NCBI GenBank assembly: GCA_020848935.1
Contig: JADLHF010000196.1
Location: 1 to 32,355, forward strand
Direction of reading: 5' to 3'
Origin: Acetobacteraceae bacterium
GTDB lineage: Bacteria; Pseudomonadota; Alphaproteobacteria; Acetobacterales; Acetobacteraceae
Length of the DNA: 32,355 nt
Shown here one piece after another: positions 17,115 through 24,519 of the stretch. Position 1 is the stretch's first letter. Every line of letters begins with the position of its first letter. The notes under the pieces are model-generated. The model was not told the DNA's origin, made no database searches, and was given only the letters and a program-made list of their open reading frames with translations. A program made the position numbers and the translations under genes.

Positions 17115-17192
17115 TCCCGGCAAATATATATAACGGATTTCGTCGCTGCAAGCGGTTTCCACCGCCGTGGCGGCCGCCGCCCGGCCTTGCGG

Positions 17193-17756
17193 CTACCGGC
17201 GCGGCAGCGGGGCAGGGCGGGGCGGGGCAGGGTGGGGCGGGGCAGGGCGGGGCGGAGCAGGATGGGGCGGAGCAGGATGGGGCGGAGCAGGATGGGGCGG
17301 GGCAGGATGGGGCGGGGCGGGGAAGACGCGTTCGCTCAGCCATGGATAGATCAACCCGAGTCCGAGGCCGAAGGCGCCGTTGATCGACAGGCTGCGTACC
17401 CACGCCATGAGCCGCCAGCCGCCGGCGATGGGGGTGCCGCGCAGGGCGGAGACGATGAAGAGGCCGACCAGCGCTGCCGCGACCCCGGTGGCCAGGCCGG
17501 CAAGCCACATCGGCCAGGTGATGCGCGGCGCCAGCGCGCCGAAGGCGGCGCCGTAGAGCCCGCCCCAGAAGCACAGGTTGACGAGGCTGGGCAGGCTGAA
17601 GGCGCGGGCGTTGGCTTGCAGGTTCCAGACGATGGCGGTGGGCGGGATGCCGAACAGGCCGAGTTCGCGCAACAGCAGCAGCATGCCCTGGTGGAAGGTG
17701 AGCACGCTGAGGACGGCGCACAGGAAGCCGACGGCAAGGCGCTGGGCGGTTGACAT
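17193..17756 (-). CDS. Hypothetical four-helix membrane protein with Pro-rich repeat tail
   Basis: A 187-residue protein. Residues 1-145 contain about four hydrophobic helices (for example LAVGFLCAVLSVLTFHQG near the start, then LVNLCFWGGLYGAAFGAL and WLAGLATGVAAALVGLFIV). The conserved-looking loop GGWRLMAWVRSLSINGAFGLGLGLIYPWL precedes the tail. The last 40 residues are a low-complexity tail of (H/R)PAPP repeats ending PLPRR, encoded by a 15-bp tandem repeat, so its length is likely variable between strains. I know of similar small membrane proteins in proteobacteria but no assigned function. It diverges from the SH3-domain gene across about 200 bp containing four 16-bp repeats. Confidence 0.7.
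   Translation of the reverse strand: MSTAQRLAVGFLCAVLSVLTFHQGMLLLLRELGLFGIPPTAIVWNLQANARAFSLPSLVNLCFWGGLYGAAFGALAPRITWPMWLAGLATGVAAALVGLFIVSALRGTPIAGGWRLMAWVRSLSINGAFGLGLGLIYPWLSERVFPAPPHPAPPHPAPPHPAPPHPAPPRPAPPHPAPPRPAPLPRR
17209..17325. repeat. 15-bp-based GC-rich tandem repeat encoding the PAPP tail
   Basis: Plus strand shows repeated GGGGCGGAGCAGGAT / GGGGCGGGGCAGGGC-like 15-bp units. On the minus strand they encode the HPAPP/RPAPP pentapeptides at the C-terminus of the neighbouring membrane protein. Boundaries are approximate because the outer units are degenerate. Confidence 0.85.
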
Positions 17757-17826
17757 GGCGCGGCCCCCTCGTGGCATGCGAGGATGGCGCGCGACGGTGC
17801 GCCGCGCCAGCCATTCCTGTTGCGGC

Positions 17827-17890
17827 GGTTCCACGATACCTGGGTTCCACGATACCTGGGTTCCACGATATCTGGGTTCCGCGCTATGGG
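17827..17890. repeat. Four 16-bp tandem repeats in a divergent intergenic region
   Basis: Units at 17827, 17843, 17859 and 17875. Consensus GGTTCCACGATACCTG: the first two are identical, the third differs at one base (ATATCTG), and the fourth is degenerate (GGTTCCGCGCTATGGG). Each intact unit has GGT...ACC ends in inverted orientation. The array lies between divergent genes, 70 nt from the minus-strand ATG and about 66 nt from the plus-strand TTG, an operator-like position. It is not a CRISPR: there are no spacers. Confidence 0.9.
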
Positions 17891-17956
17891 ATGGCCCGTT
17901 CGGTTGCGCGTGCCTGGCATGGAGACGGCCGGTTCGGCCGGCGAGGAGGAGCGCCC

Positions 17957-18649
17957 TTGAGCGAGGTCGGCGGCGACGATATCGAGCGGCTGGCCAGCCG
18001 GATGGCCATGCTGGTGTCCGAGGACGGCGAGGCGGACAATGCCGGCCGCGCGGTGGGCCAGCTGGCGCGCCGGCTGGGGCTGTCGGGCGGCGACCTGAAG
18101 GCGATCGTGCTGGCCGGCGCCGGCAAGACCTATCGTCCCGGCACCTCGCCGGCGCTGCTGAAGCTGGAGCGCGAGGTCGATGCCCTGCGCCGCGAGTTGC
18201 GCGCGGCGCAGGAGGCGGCGCACAGCATGCGCCGGGACCGCGATACGCTGATGGAGGAGAATGGCGGGCTGCGGGTGGCGATGTACCGCCATCGCGTCGG
18301 GCTGCGGCTGCGCCGGCTGGTGCTGGGGCTGGGTGTGCTGGGCGTGGCGGCGGTGGCGGCGGGCGTGGTGCTGTTGACGCCCGAGGGCGCGCCGGCGCCG
18401 GGGCCGCAGCTGCGGCCGGCATCGCGCGGCGAGGCGGCGGTGCCGGTGACCCGGATGGCGATGGTGCGCGGAGCGGGGGCGACGCTGTACCGGGATCCCG
18501 ATGCGACGTCGCCGGTGCTGGGCCGGCTGGCCGCCGGCAGCAGGCTGCGGGTGCAGCGCACGCCATGGCGGGGCATGATGCAGTGGGCGGAGGTGGAGGT
18601 GGATGGCCGGCTGGGCTATGTGGTGACCACCGAGGTGGAGATCTTCTAG
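17957..18649 (+). CDS. Coiled-coil, single-pass membrane protein with C-terminal SH3-like domain
   Basis: About 230 residues from a TTG start at 17957, chosen because GAGGAGGA at 17943-17950 sits 6 nt before it and the sequence upstream is repeat DNA. Order: a cytoplasmic N-terminus (1-65), a charged coiled coil at about 66-104 (LLKLEREVDALRRELRAAQ), a transmembrane helix at 121-141, a short Pro-rich linker, then a bacterial SH3 domain at about 166-230 (ATLYRDPDATSPVLGRLAAGS...GYVVTTEVEIF). The SH3 domain should be periplasmic and may bind peptidoglycan or protein. No enzymatic domain is present. The specific role is unknown. A double-hairpin element starts 19 nt after the stop. Confidence 0.8.
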   Translation: MSEVGGDDIERLASRMAMLVSEDGEADNAGRAVGQLARRLGLSGGDLKAIVLAGAGKTYRPGTSPALLKLEREVDALRRELRAAQEAAHSMRRDRDTLMEENGGLRVAMYRHRVGLRLRRLVLGLGVLGVAAVAAGVVLLTPEGAPAPGPQLRPASRGEAAVPVTRMAMVRGAGATLYRDPDATSPVLGRLAAGSRLRVQRTPWRGMMQWAEVEVDGRLGYVVTTEVEIF

Positions 18650-18668
18650 AAAGACAGCAGGGAAGGGT

Positions 18669-18785
18669 CTTCTTTTTCTGAAGAAAAAGAAGCAAAAAGA
18701 CCTTTATTCATTTGGAATGTGACTGCATTCAACATCATTTTCTAGAGAAATGAAAGTTTTTTGGTTCTTTTTTTCAAAAAAGAAC
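18669..18785 (-). repeat. Double-hairpin intergenic element, copy 4 (overlaps eutC 3' end)
   Basis: In minus orientation. Hairpin B at 18669-18692 and hairpin A at 18764-18785 match the consensus. The spacer arms CATTT and AAATG continue the central stem beyond CAAAAA/TTTTTTG with small bulges, and a GAATG/CATTC pair lies inside. Hairpin A contains the eutC stop codon (18774-18776), so the element overlaps the coding region. It sits between convergent genes. Confidence 0.9.
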
Positions 18786-19547
18786 ATCCTTCCTTTCTTC
18801 GTCAACGCGCGCCGGTTGCTCGTCCTTCAGCGCGATGCCGGTGACGCGCAGGCGGCGCATCCGGGCGATCAGCCAGAGCAGCTTGTCGGCGGCGGCGGGG
18901 ATGGCCAGGCCTTCGGGGCGGATGTTGGAGATGCAGTTGCGCTCGGCATCGGTGCGGCCGGGGCGGGGCGCCCAGGTGAGATAGACGCCGAGGCTGTCGG
19001 GCGCGGACAGGCCCGGCCGCTCGCCGATCAGCACGGCGACGGCTTCGGCACCCATGGCGGCGGCGATGGCATCGCCCAGGGCGACGCGGCCCTGGCGGGC
19101 GATGACGACCGGGCCGGACTGGCCGAGGGCGGGCATGACAAGGCCGAGCAGCGGGGCGGCGTGGCGCTGGGCGGCGGTGGCGGAGAGGCCGTCGCTGACC
19201 ACGAAGGCGATGGCGGGGCAGGGCGGCAGGGGCTGGTGGTCGGCGAGGCGGCGGCCGAGATCGGGGCGCAGCAGGTAGGTTCGGCGGTCGGGGCAGGCGC
19301 TGCGCACGGTGACGCTGGACAGGCCGGCGGCGGCGAGGTCGGCGCAGAGCCGGGGGGCGTCGAGCGCGGCGTGGACGGCGTCGCGGGCGGCGGCGTGGGC
19401 GGCCTGGAAATCGAGATGGGCGGCGGTGGGCAGGCCGTGGCCGACGCGGCCGAGGGCGAGGCGGGCGGGGGTGAAGCGGCGCAGGTCGCGCCACAGCACC
19501 GGTGGCGGCAAGAGCACCGGCGGCTGCACCGGGCGGGGCGGCGGCAT
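18774..19547 (-). CDS. eutC: Ethanolamine ammonia-lyase small subunit
   Basis: A 257-residue light chain of the adenosylcobalamin-dependent lyase that converts ethanolamine to acetaldehyde and ammonia. Family features include LRRFTPARLALGRVG near the start, FQAAHAAARDAVH, VVSDGLSATA, VIARQGRVALGD and the C-terminal TDAERNCISNIRPEG, followed by LLWLIARMRRL. The ATG at 19547 shares one base with the eutB stop (TGATG), so translation is coupled. The C-terminal residues ...KDVLF and the stop are encoded by hairpin A of a double-hairpin repeat, which suggests the original 3' end was replaced or extended when the element arrived. Confidence 0.94.
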   Translation of the reverse strand: MPPPRPVQPPVLLPPPVLWRDLRRFTPARLALGRVGHGLPTAAHLDFQAAHAAARDAVHAALDAPRLCADLAAAGLSSVTVRSACPDRRTYLLRPDLGRRLADHQPLPPCPAIAFVVSDGLSATAAQRHAAPLLGLVMPALGQSGPVVIARQGRVALGDAIAAAMGAEAVAVLIGERPGLSAPDSLGVYLTWAPRPGRTDAERNCISNIRPEGLAIPAAADKLLWLIARMRRLRVTGIALKDEQPARVDEERKDVLF

Positions 19548-20917
19548 CAGGACAATCCGGCCAGGGCGGGCGACAGGGCGGCGGGGATGCGGTCTGGCGT
19601 GGCGTGGGCGAGGCCCATGCCGGCGAGCCAGGCCTCGAATTCCGGGGCGGGGCGGCGGCCGAGCACGCCGCGGACGTAGAGGGCGTCGTGGAACGAGGTG
19701 CTCTGGTAGGAGAGCATGATGTCGTCGGCGCCCGGCACGCCCATGATGTAGGTGACGCCGGCGACGGCGAGCAGGGTGAGCAGCGCGTCCATGTCGTCCT
19801 GGTCGGCCTCGGCGTGGTTGGTGTAGCAGATGTCCACGCCCATCGGCAGGCCGAGGAGCTTGCCGCAGAAATGGTCCTCCAGCCCGGCGCGGATGATCTG
19901 CTTGCCGTCGTGGAGGTATTCCGGGCCGATGAAGCCGACGACGCTGTTGACGAGGAGGGGGGCGAAGCGGCGGGCGACGGCGTAGGCGCGGGCCTCGATG
20001 GTCTGCTGGTCCACGCCGTGATGGGCCTCGGCGGAGAGCGCGCTGCCCTGGCCGGTTTCGAAATACATCACGTTGTGGCCGACCGTGCCGCGGTTGAGGG
20101 ACAGGGCGGCCTGTTGCGCCTCGGCCAGCAGGGCGAGGTCGATGCCGAAGCCGCGGTTGGCGGCCTGGGTGCCGCCGATCGACTGGAAGACGAGGTCCAC
20201 CGGCGCGCCGGCTTCGATGCAGCGCAGGGTGGTGGTGACGTGGGCGAGGACGCAGGTCTGGGTGGGGATGGCGTAGCGGGCGCGGACCTGGTCGAGCATG
20301 TGCAGCAGGGTGGAGGTGGCGGCGACGCTGTCGGTGGCGGGGTTGACGCCGATCACGGCGTCGCCGGCGCCGAGCAGCAGGCCGTCCAGGGTGGCGGCGG
20401 CGACGCCGCGCGGGTCGTCGATGGGGTGGTTGGGTTGCAGGCGGACGGAGAGGCGGCCGGGCAGGCCGATGGTGTTGCGGAAGGCGGTGGTGACCCGGCA
20501 TTTCGCGGCGATGGCGACGAGGTCCTGCAGGCGGCAGATCTTTGCGACGGCGGCGACCATCTCCGGCGTGAGGCCGGGGCGCAGGGCGGCGAGGGTTTCG
20601 GGGGTGGCGTCGGCCAGGAGCCAGTCGCGCAGGCCGCCGACGGTGAGGGCGGCGATGGGGGCGAAGGCCTGGGCGCTGTGGCTGTCGAGGATGAGGCGGG
20701 TGATTTCGTCGGATTCGTAGGGGATGACGGCTTCGTTGAGGAAGCTGCGCAGCGGCAGGTCGGCCAGGGCGAACTGGCCGGCGACGCGCTCGCTGGCGGT
20801 TTCGGCGGCGATGCCGGCCAGGACGTCGCCGGAGCGCAGCGGGGTGGCGCGGGCCAGCAGGGTGCGCAGGTCGGCGAAGACGTGGCGTGTGCCGTTGACG
20901 GTGGCGGCGTGGGGCAT
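19547..20917 (-). CDS. eutB: Ethanolamine ammonia-lyase large subunit
   Basis: A 456-residue catalytic TIM-barrel chain of ethanolamine ammonia-lyase. Typical length; substrate-site motifs include SVRLQPNHP (R159), GVNPATDS (N192) and YFETGQGSALS, whose E287 corresponds to the family's catalytic glutamate. LGLPMGVDICYTNHAEADQDD and the ADDIMLSYQSTSFHD segment near the C-terminus are also characteristic. The ATG at 20917 (MPHAATVNGT) is chosen because longer readings translate the repeat element upstream. It overlaps eutC. No eutA reactivase, microcompartment shell or eutR-type regulator lies nearby, indicating the minimal two-gene form. Confidence 0.95.
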   Translation of the reverse strand: MPHAATVNGTRHVFADLRTLLARATPLRSGDVLAGIAAETASERVAGQFALADLPLRSFLNEAVIPYESDEITRLILDSHSAQAFAPIAALTVGGLRDWLLADATPETLAALRPGLTPEMVAAVAKICRLQDLVAIAAKCRVTTAFRNTIGLPGRLSVRLQPNHPIDDPRGVAAATLDGLLLGAGDAVIGVNPATDSVAATSTLLHMLDQVRARYAIPTQTCVLAHVTTTLRCIEAGAPVDLVFQSIGGTQAANRGFGIDLALLAEAQQAALSLNRGTVGHNVMYFETGQGSALSAEAHHGVDQQTIEARAYAVARRFAPLLVNSVVGFIGPEYLHDGKQIIRAGLEDHFCGKLLGLPMGVDICYTNHAEADQDDMDALLTLLAVAGVTYIMGVPGADDIMLSYQSTSFHDALYVRGVLGRRPAPEFEAWLAGMGLAHATPDRIPAALSPALAGLS

Positions 20918-20980
20918 GGCCGCAGCATAGACCCCCGGACCCCGCCGCCGCCACACAGGTAAGAGAGGGAAAGTTTTTTG

Positions 20981-21040
20981 GTTCTTTTTTTCAAAAAAGA
21001 ACAACCCTTGCTGCTGGAACAAGAAGCAAAAACGTTCATC
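20981..21040 (-). repeat. Partial double-hairpin element, copy 5 (eutB-nrtR divergent gap)
   Basis: Only hairpin A is intact (20981-21002, with the adjoining AAGTTTTTTG). There is no hairpin B on the expected side toward eutB. A fragment resembling one B arm and its adjoining tract (AGAAGCAAAAACGTT, about 21022-21036) lies on the other side. It is the only copy in an upstream, divergent-promoter position, 63 nt before the eutB ATG. Confidence 0.75.
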
Positions 21041-21093
21041 CGTTCAGACGGGGCGGAGGTTCGGGTAGAAGGGGGTGTTCCAGACAGGGGGTA

Positions 21094-21987
21094 GTGCCGA
21101 TTCGCGCGCCGGTTCGTGGCATTGTGGCCGATCTGATTGCGGTGCTGGTGGCGGTGAGCGAGGGCGAGCCGCTGGTGCTGACGGTGCGCGAGCGGCGGGC
21201 ATTGCCGGCCGGGCCGCTGGAATCCGGCCATCGTTCGCTGCAGACGGGGTTGCGGGCCTGGGTGGAGGCGCAGACGCATCATCCGCTGGGCTATGTGGAG
21301 CAGCTCTATACCTTTGCCGATCGGGACCGGACGGCGAGCGCGGGGCAGCAGGTGATCTCGATCTCCTATCTGGGGCTGACGCGGGAGCGGGCGGGGGATG
21401 GCACGGCGGGGGAATGGCGCGGGTGGTACGCGTTCCTGCCGTGGGAGGACCATCGGGCCGGGATGCCGGCGGTGATCGCGGGGGCGATCGCGCCGCGGCT
21501 GCGGGCCTGGGCCGGGGCGGAGGCGGAGTGGCAGCGGGCGGTGCTGACCTTTGGGCTGGAAGGGCAGCCGTGGAACGAGGAGCTGGTGCTGCAGCGCTAC
21601 GAGCTGTTGTACGAGGCCGGGCTGGTGCCGGAATGCGGGGCGGGGGACGGGGTGGCGGGCGTGCCGATGCTGTTCGACCACCGGCGCATCCTGGCGACCG
21701 CGATTGCGCGGCTGCGGGCGAAGATCAAGTACCGGCCGGTGGTGTTCGAGCTGATGCCGGAGAGCTTCACCTTGCTGCAACTGCAACGCTGCGTTGAGGC
21801 GATCGCGGGGCGTCTGGTGCACAAGCAGAATTTCCGCCGGCTGATCGAACAGCAGGAACTGGTTGAGGAAACGGGGGAAGTGACCCACGGGACGGGGGGG
21901 CGGCCGGCGAAGCTGTTCCGGTTCCGGCGCGAGGTGCTGGCCGAGCGGGCGGTGGCGGGGACCAAGCTGCCGTTGGTTCGTGCTTGA
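21094..21987 (+). CDS. nrtR: NrtR-like Nudix-related transcriptional regulator
   Basis: A 297-residue protein from GTG 21094 (AGGGGG just upstream). Residues 1-150 resemble the Nudix-like ligand domain of NrtR regulators (ESGHRSLQTGLRAWVEAQT; GYVEQLYTFADRDR), but the catalytic Nudix box is degenerate, so hydrolase activity is unlikely. Residues about 210-290 form a winged helix (FTLLQLQRCVEAIAGRLVHKQNFRR...GRPAKLFRFR). NrtR proteins are ADP-ribose-responsive repressors of NAD metabolism genes. Position immediately upstream of nadA, with a palindrome in the gap, supports local control of nadAC. Confidence 0.82.
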   Translation: MPIRAPVRGIVADLIAVLVAVSEGEPLVLTVRERRALPAGPLESGHRSLQTGLRAWVEAQTHHPLGYVEQLYTFADRDRTASAGQQVISISYLGLTRERAGDGTAGEWRGWYAFLPWEDHRAGMPAVIAGAIAPRLRAWAGAEAEWQRAVLTFGLEGQPWNEELVLQRYELLYEAGLVPECGAGDGVAGVPMLFDHRRILATAIARLRAKIKYRPVVFELMPESFTLLQLQRCVEAIAGRLVHKQNFRRLIEQQELVEETGEVTHGTGGRPAKLFRFRREVLAERAVAGTKLPLVRA

Positions 21988-22015
21988 CTTGTCATATGCT
22001 CCGGCTCAGCATAAG
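21984..22015 (+). promoter_or_regulatory. Candidate NrtR operator and nadA promoter
   Basis: An interrupted palindrome at 21993-22015: CATATGCT, a 7-nt spacer, then AGCATAAG, pairing at 7 of 8 positions. It directly follows a TTGACT -35-like hexamer (21984-21989) that overlaps the nrtR stop codon. A CATAAG at 22010-22015 is a weak -10 candidate. Occupancy by a repressor would block nadAC transcription. NrtR is the obvious candidate regulator; this is inference. Confidence 0.55.
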
Positions 22016-22043
22016 CCAGAAATGCTCGAAGGGAGTATAATAC

Positions 22044-23042
22044 ATGGCACCGTTGGACCAGAACATGGCCGATGTGCTGGAGCGGACCGCGCCGCTGTAT
22101 GAGCGCGTGCGGCGGATGATCCCGCCGATCGAGTGGCCGGGGTTCGCCGAGGACATCGACGCGATCCTGACGCTGAAGCGGGAGCGGCGGGCGGTGATCC
22201 TGGCGCACAACTACCAGACGCCCGAGATCTTCAACTGCGTGGCCGATGTGGTGGGCGACAGCCTGACGCTGGCGCGCAAGGCGATGGAGGTGGAGGCCGA
22301 GGTGATCGTGCTGGCCGGGGTGCACTTCATGGCCGAGACGGCCAAGCTGCTGAACCCGTCGCGGACGGTGCTGATCCCCGATCTGCGGGCCGGGTGCTCG
22401 CTGGCGGAGTCGATCACGGCGGCGGATGTGCGGCTGATGCGGGCGCGGTATCCGGGGGTGCCGGTGGTGACCTATGTCAACACCTCGGCGGCGGTGAAGG
22501 CAGAGAGCGATATCTGCTGCACCTCGGGGAACGCGCGCAAGGTGGTGGAGTCGCTGGGGGTGCCGCGGGTGATCATGCTGCCGGACGAGTATCTGGCGCA
22601 GAATGTGCAGCGCGAGACCGGGGTGGAGATCATCGCCTGGGCCGGGCATTGCGAGGTGCACGAGCGTTTCACCCCGGAGGATGTCCGCACGTTGCGGGCG
22701 GAGAACCCGGGGGTGGTGGTGCTGGCGCATCCGGAATGCCCGCCGGCGGTGGTGGCGGAGGCGGATTTCGCCGGGTCGACGGCGGCCATGTCGGACTATG
22801 TGACCGCGCAGCGGCCGGCGCGGGTGGTGCTGCTGACCGAGTGCTCGATGAGCGACAACGTGGCGTTGCAGAATCCGGCGACCAGCTTCGTGCGGCCGTG
22901 CAATCTGTGCCCGCACATGAAGCGGATCACGCTGGGCAATATCCGCACCGCGCTGGCGGAGATGCGGCACGAGGTGGTGATCGACCCGGCGGTGGCGGGG
23001 CCGGCGCGGCGCGCGGTTGAGCGCATGCTGGAGGTGCGGTGA
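22044..23042 (+). CDS. nadA: Quinolinate synthase A
   Basis: A 332-residue [4Fe-4S] enzyme that condenses iminoaspartate with dihydroxyacetone phosphate to make quinolinate, the NAD precursor. Conserved segments include [61 protein letters not shown] and LTECSMSDN. The three cluster cysteines expected for the family map to C118, C203 (AGHCEVH) and C289 (CNLCPHM). GAAGGGA lies upstream of the ATG. The stop overlaps the nadC start (TGATG). No nadB (L-aspartate oxidase) is present in the cluster. Confidence 0.97.
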   Translation: MAPLDQNMADVLERTAPLYERVRRMIPPIEWPGFAEDIDAILTLKRERRAVILAHNYQTPEIFNCVADVVGDSLTLARKAMEVEAEVIVLAGVHFMAETAKLLNPSRTVLIPDLRAGCSLAESITAADVRLMRARYPGVPVVTYVNTSAAVKAESDICCTSGNARKVVESLGVPRVIMLPDEYLAQNVQRETGVEIIAWAGHCEVHERFTPEDVRTLRAENPGVVVLAHPECPPAVVAEADFAGSTAAMSDYVTAQRPARVVLLTECSMSDNVALQNPATSFVRPCNLCPHMKRITLGNIRTALAEMRHEVVIDPAVAGPARRAVERMLEVR

Positions 23043-23917
23043 TGGATGCGACGACCGCAAGCGCGCTGGCGGTGCGGCCGTTGCCGCAGGTGATGGTCGA
23101 GCCGCTGGTGCGCGCGGCGCTGCTGGAGGATCTCGGGCGGGCGGGGGATGTGACCACCGACGCCGTGGTGCCGCCCGGGGCGCTGTTGCGCGCGGCGCTG
23201 GTGGCGCGCCAGCAGGGCGTGGTGGCGGGGCTGGACCTGGCGGCGCTGGCGTTCCGGCTGCTGGATCCGGCGATCGTGGTGGAGGTGATGCGGCCGGATG
23301 GCAGCGTGCTGGCGCCGGGCGAGGTGATTGCCACGATCGCGGGGCCGGCGCGCGGGGTGCTGACCGGGGAGCGGACGGCGCTGAACTTCCTGTGCCACCT
23401 GAGCGGGGTGGCGAGCGCCACGGCGGGGATCGTGGCGGCGATCCGGCCGTGGAAGGCGCAGCTGGTTTGCACGCGCAAGACCATGCCGGGGCTGCGGGCG
23501 GTGCAGAAATATGCGGTGCGGGCCGGCGGCGGCGGCAACCATCGCTTCGGGCTGGATGACGCGGTGCTGATCAAGGACAACCATGTGGCGATCGCCGGCG
23601 GCGTGGTGGAGGCGATCCGGCGGGCGCGGGCGCATGTGGGGCACATGGTGAAGATCGAGGTGGAGGTGGACACGCTGGCGCAGCTTGAGGAGGTGCTGGG
23701 GGTGGGGGTGGACGCGGTGCTGCTGGACAATATGGGGCCGCAGATGCTGCGCGAGGCGGTGGCGCTGGTGGCGGGGCGGGCGCTATGCGAGGCGTCGGGG
23801 CGGATCAGCCCGGCGACGGCGCCGGCGGTGGCGGCGGCCGGGGTGGACCTGATCTCGGCCGGGTGGCTGACGCACAGCGCGCCGGTGCTGGATATCGGGC
23901 TGGACTTCCGCGCCTGA
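23042..23917 (+). CDS. nadC: Nicotinate-nucleotide pyrophosphorylase (carboxylating)
   Basis: A 291-residue quinolinate phosphoribosyltransferase that converts quinolinate and PRPP to nicotinate mononucleotide. Characteristic motifs are [48 protein letters not shown] followed by [21 protein letters not shown], and [14 protein letters not shown]. The C-terminal [21 protein letters not shown] matches the family GGI-like region, with Ser-Gly-Arg in place. ATG 23042 shares one base with the nadA stop; a GTG at 23039 is a possible earlier start. It ends 163 nt before rplK. Confidence 0.97.
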   Translation: MDATTASALAVRPLPQVMVEPLVRAALLEDLGRAGDVTTDAVVPPGALLRAALVARQQGVVAGLDLAALAFRLLDPAIVVEVMRPDGSVLAPGEVIATIAGPARGVLTGERTALNFLCHLSGVASATAGIVAAIRPWKAQLVCTRKTMPGLRAVQKYAVRAGGGGNHRFGLDDAVLIKDNHVAIAGGVVEAIRRARAHVGHMVKIEVEVDTLAQLEEVLGVGVDAVLLDNMGPQMLREAVALVAGRALCEASGRISPATAPAVAAAGVDLISAGWLTHSAPVLDIGLDFRA

Positions 23918-24080
23918 GGAACGGCGCTGGCATGCTGCCGGCGCAGGAGGAAAGGCTGGACTCGGGGGCCGGGAGGGGCTACATGCCCGCCCTCACACCG
24001 GAACGCGGGAGACCGTCTGGCGGCCATTTCGGCTGCCCGGTCGCATGCACCGCGGTCCCGATCGGCTGGAGCCAGGGATC

Positions 24081-24515
24081 ATGGCGAAGAAAATCGTCGG
24101 CTACATCAAGTTGCAGATTCCGGCCGGCAAGGCCAATCCGTCGCCGCCGGTTGGCCCGGCGCTGGGCCAGCGCGGCCTGAATATCATGTCGTTCGTTAAG
24201 GAATTCAACGCGGTGACCGCGCAGATGGAGCCGGGGATGCCGGTTCCCGTGGTGATCACCGCGTTCGCCGACCGCACCTTCAGCTTCATCACCAAGACGC
24301 CGCCGAACACCTATTTCCTGAAGAAGGCCGCCGGCATCCAGAAGGGCACCACCACGCCGGGCAAGGGCGGGCCGATCGGCAAGGTCACCACCGAGCAGCT
24401 GCGCGAGATCGCCGCGGTGAAGATGAAGGACATGAACGCCAACGATGTGGACGGTGCCGTGCGCATGCTGGCCGGCAGCGCGCGCTCGATGGGCCTGTCC
24501 GTGGTGGAGGGCTGA
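24081..24515 (+). CDS. rplK: 50S ribosomal protein L11
   Basis: A 144-residue protein of the GTPase-associated centre of the large subunit. [18 protein letters not shown], the proline-rich [27 protein letters not shown] and the C-terminal RNA-binding segment [21 protein letters not shown] are diagnostic. The ATG at 24081 follows AGCCAGGGATC. Only 4 nt separate it from rplA. Unusually, secE and nusG are not immediately upstream; nadC is. Confidence 0.98.
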   Translation: MAKKIVGYIKLQIPAGKANPSPPVGPALGQRGLNIMSFVKEFNAVTAQMEPGMPVPVVITAFADRTFSFITKTPPNTYFLKKAAGIQKGTTTPGKGGPIGKVTTEQLREIAAVKMKDMNANDVDGAVRMLAGSARSMGLSVVEG

Positions 24516-24519
24516 TCCG

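Noticed and set aside
12802-17850. A 1682-codon minus-strand open frame across the GGDEF and ThDP genes
   Set aside because: It is antisense to two clear plus-strand genes, has Arg/Gly/Pro/His-rich composition with no domain, and arises from high GC content.
17827-17890. CRISPR array
   Set aside because: The 16-bp units are directly adjacent without spacers and no cas gene is present.
18750-18800. Apparent small proteins beginning MKVFWFFFSKKN or containing LFLKKKKQKDF
   Set aside because: These are translations of the double-hairpin repeats. The same peptides recur at several copies in different frames, so they reflect repeat DNA, not genes.
22036-22041. TATAAT as the nadA -10 box
   Set aside because: It ends 2 nt before the nadA ATG, so transcription would start inside the coding region and leave no ribosome-binding site.
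24081-24100. tRNA-Trp, secE or nusG upstream of rplK
   Set aside because: The expected genes were looked for because of common gene order, but the sequence from 21094 to 24080 is nrtR-nadA-nadC plus a short gap.
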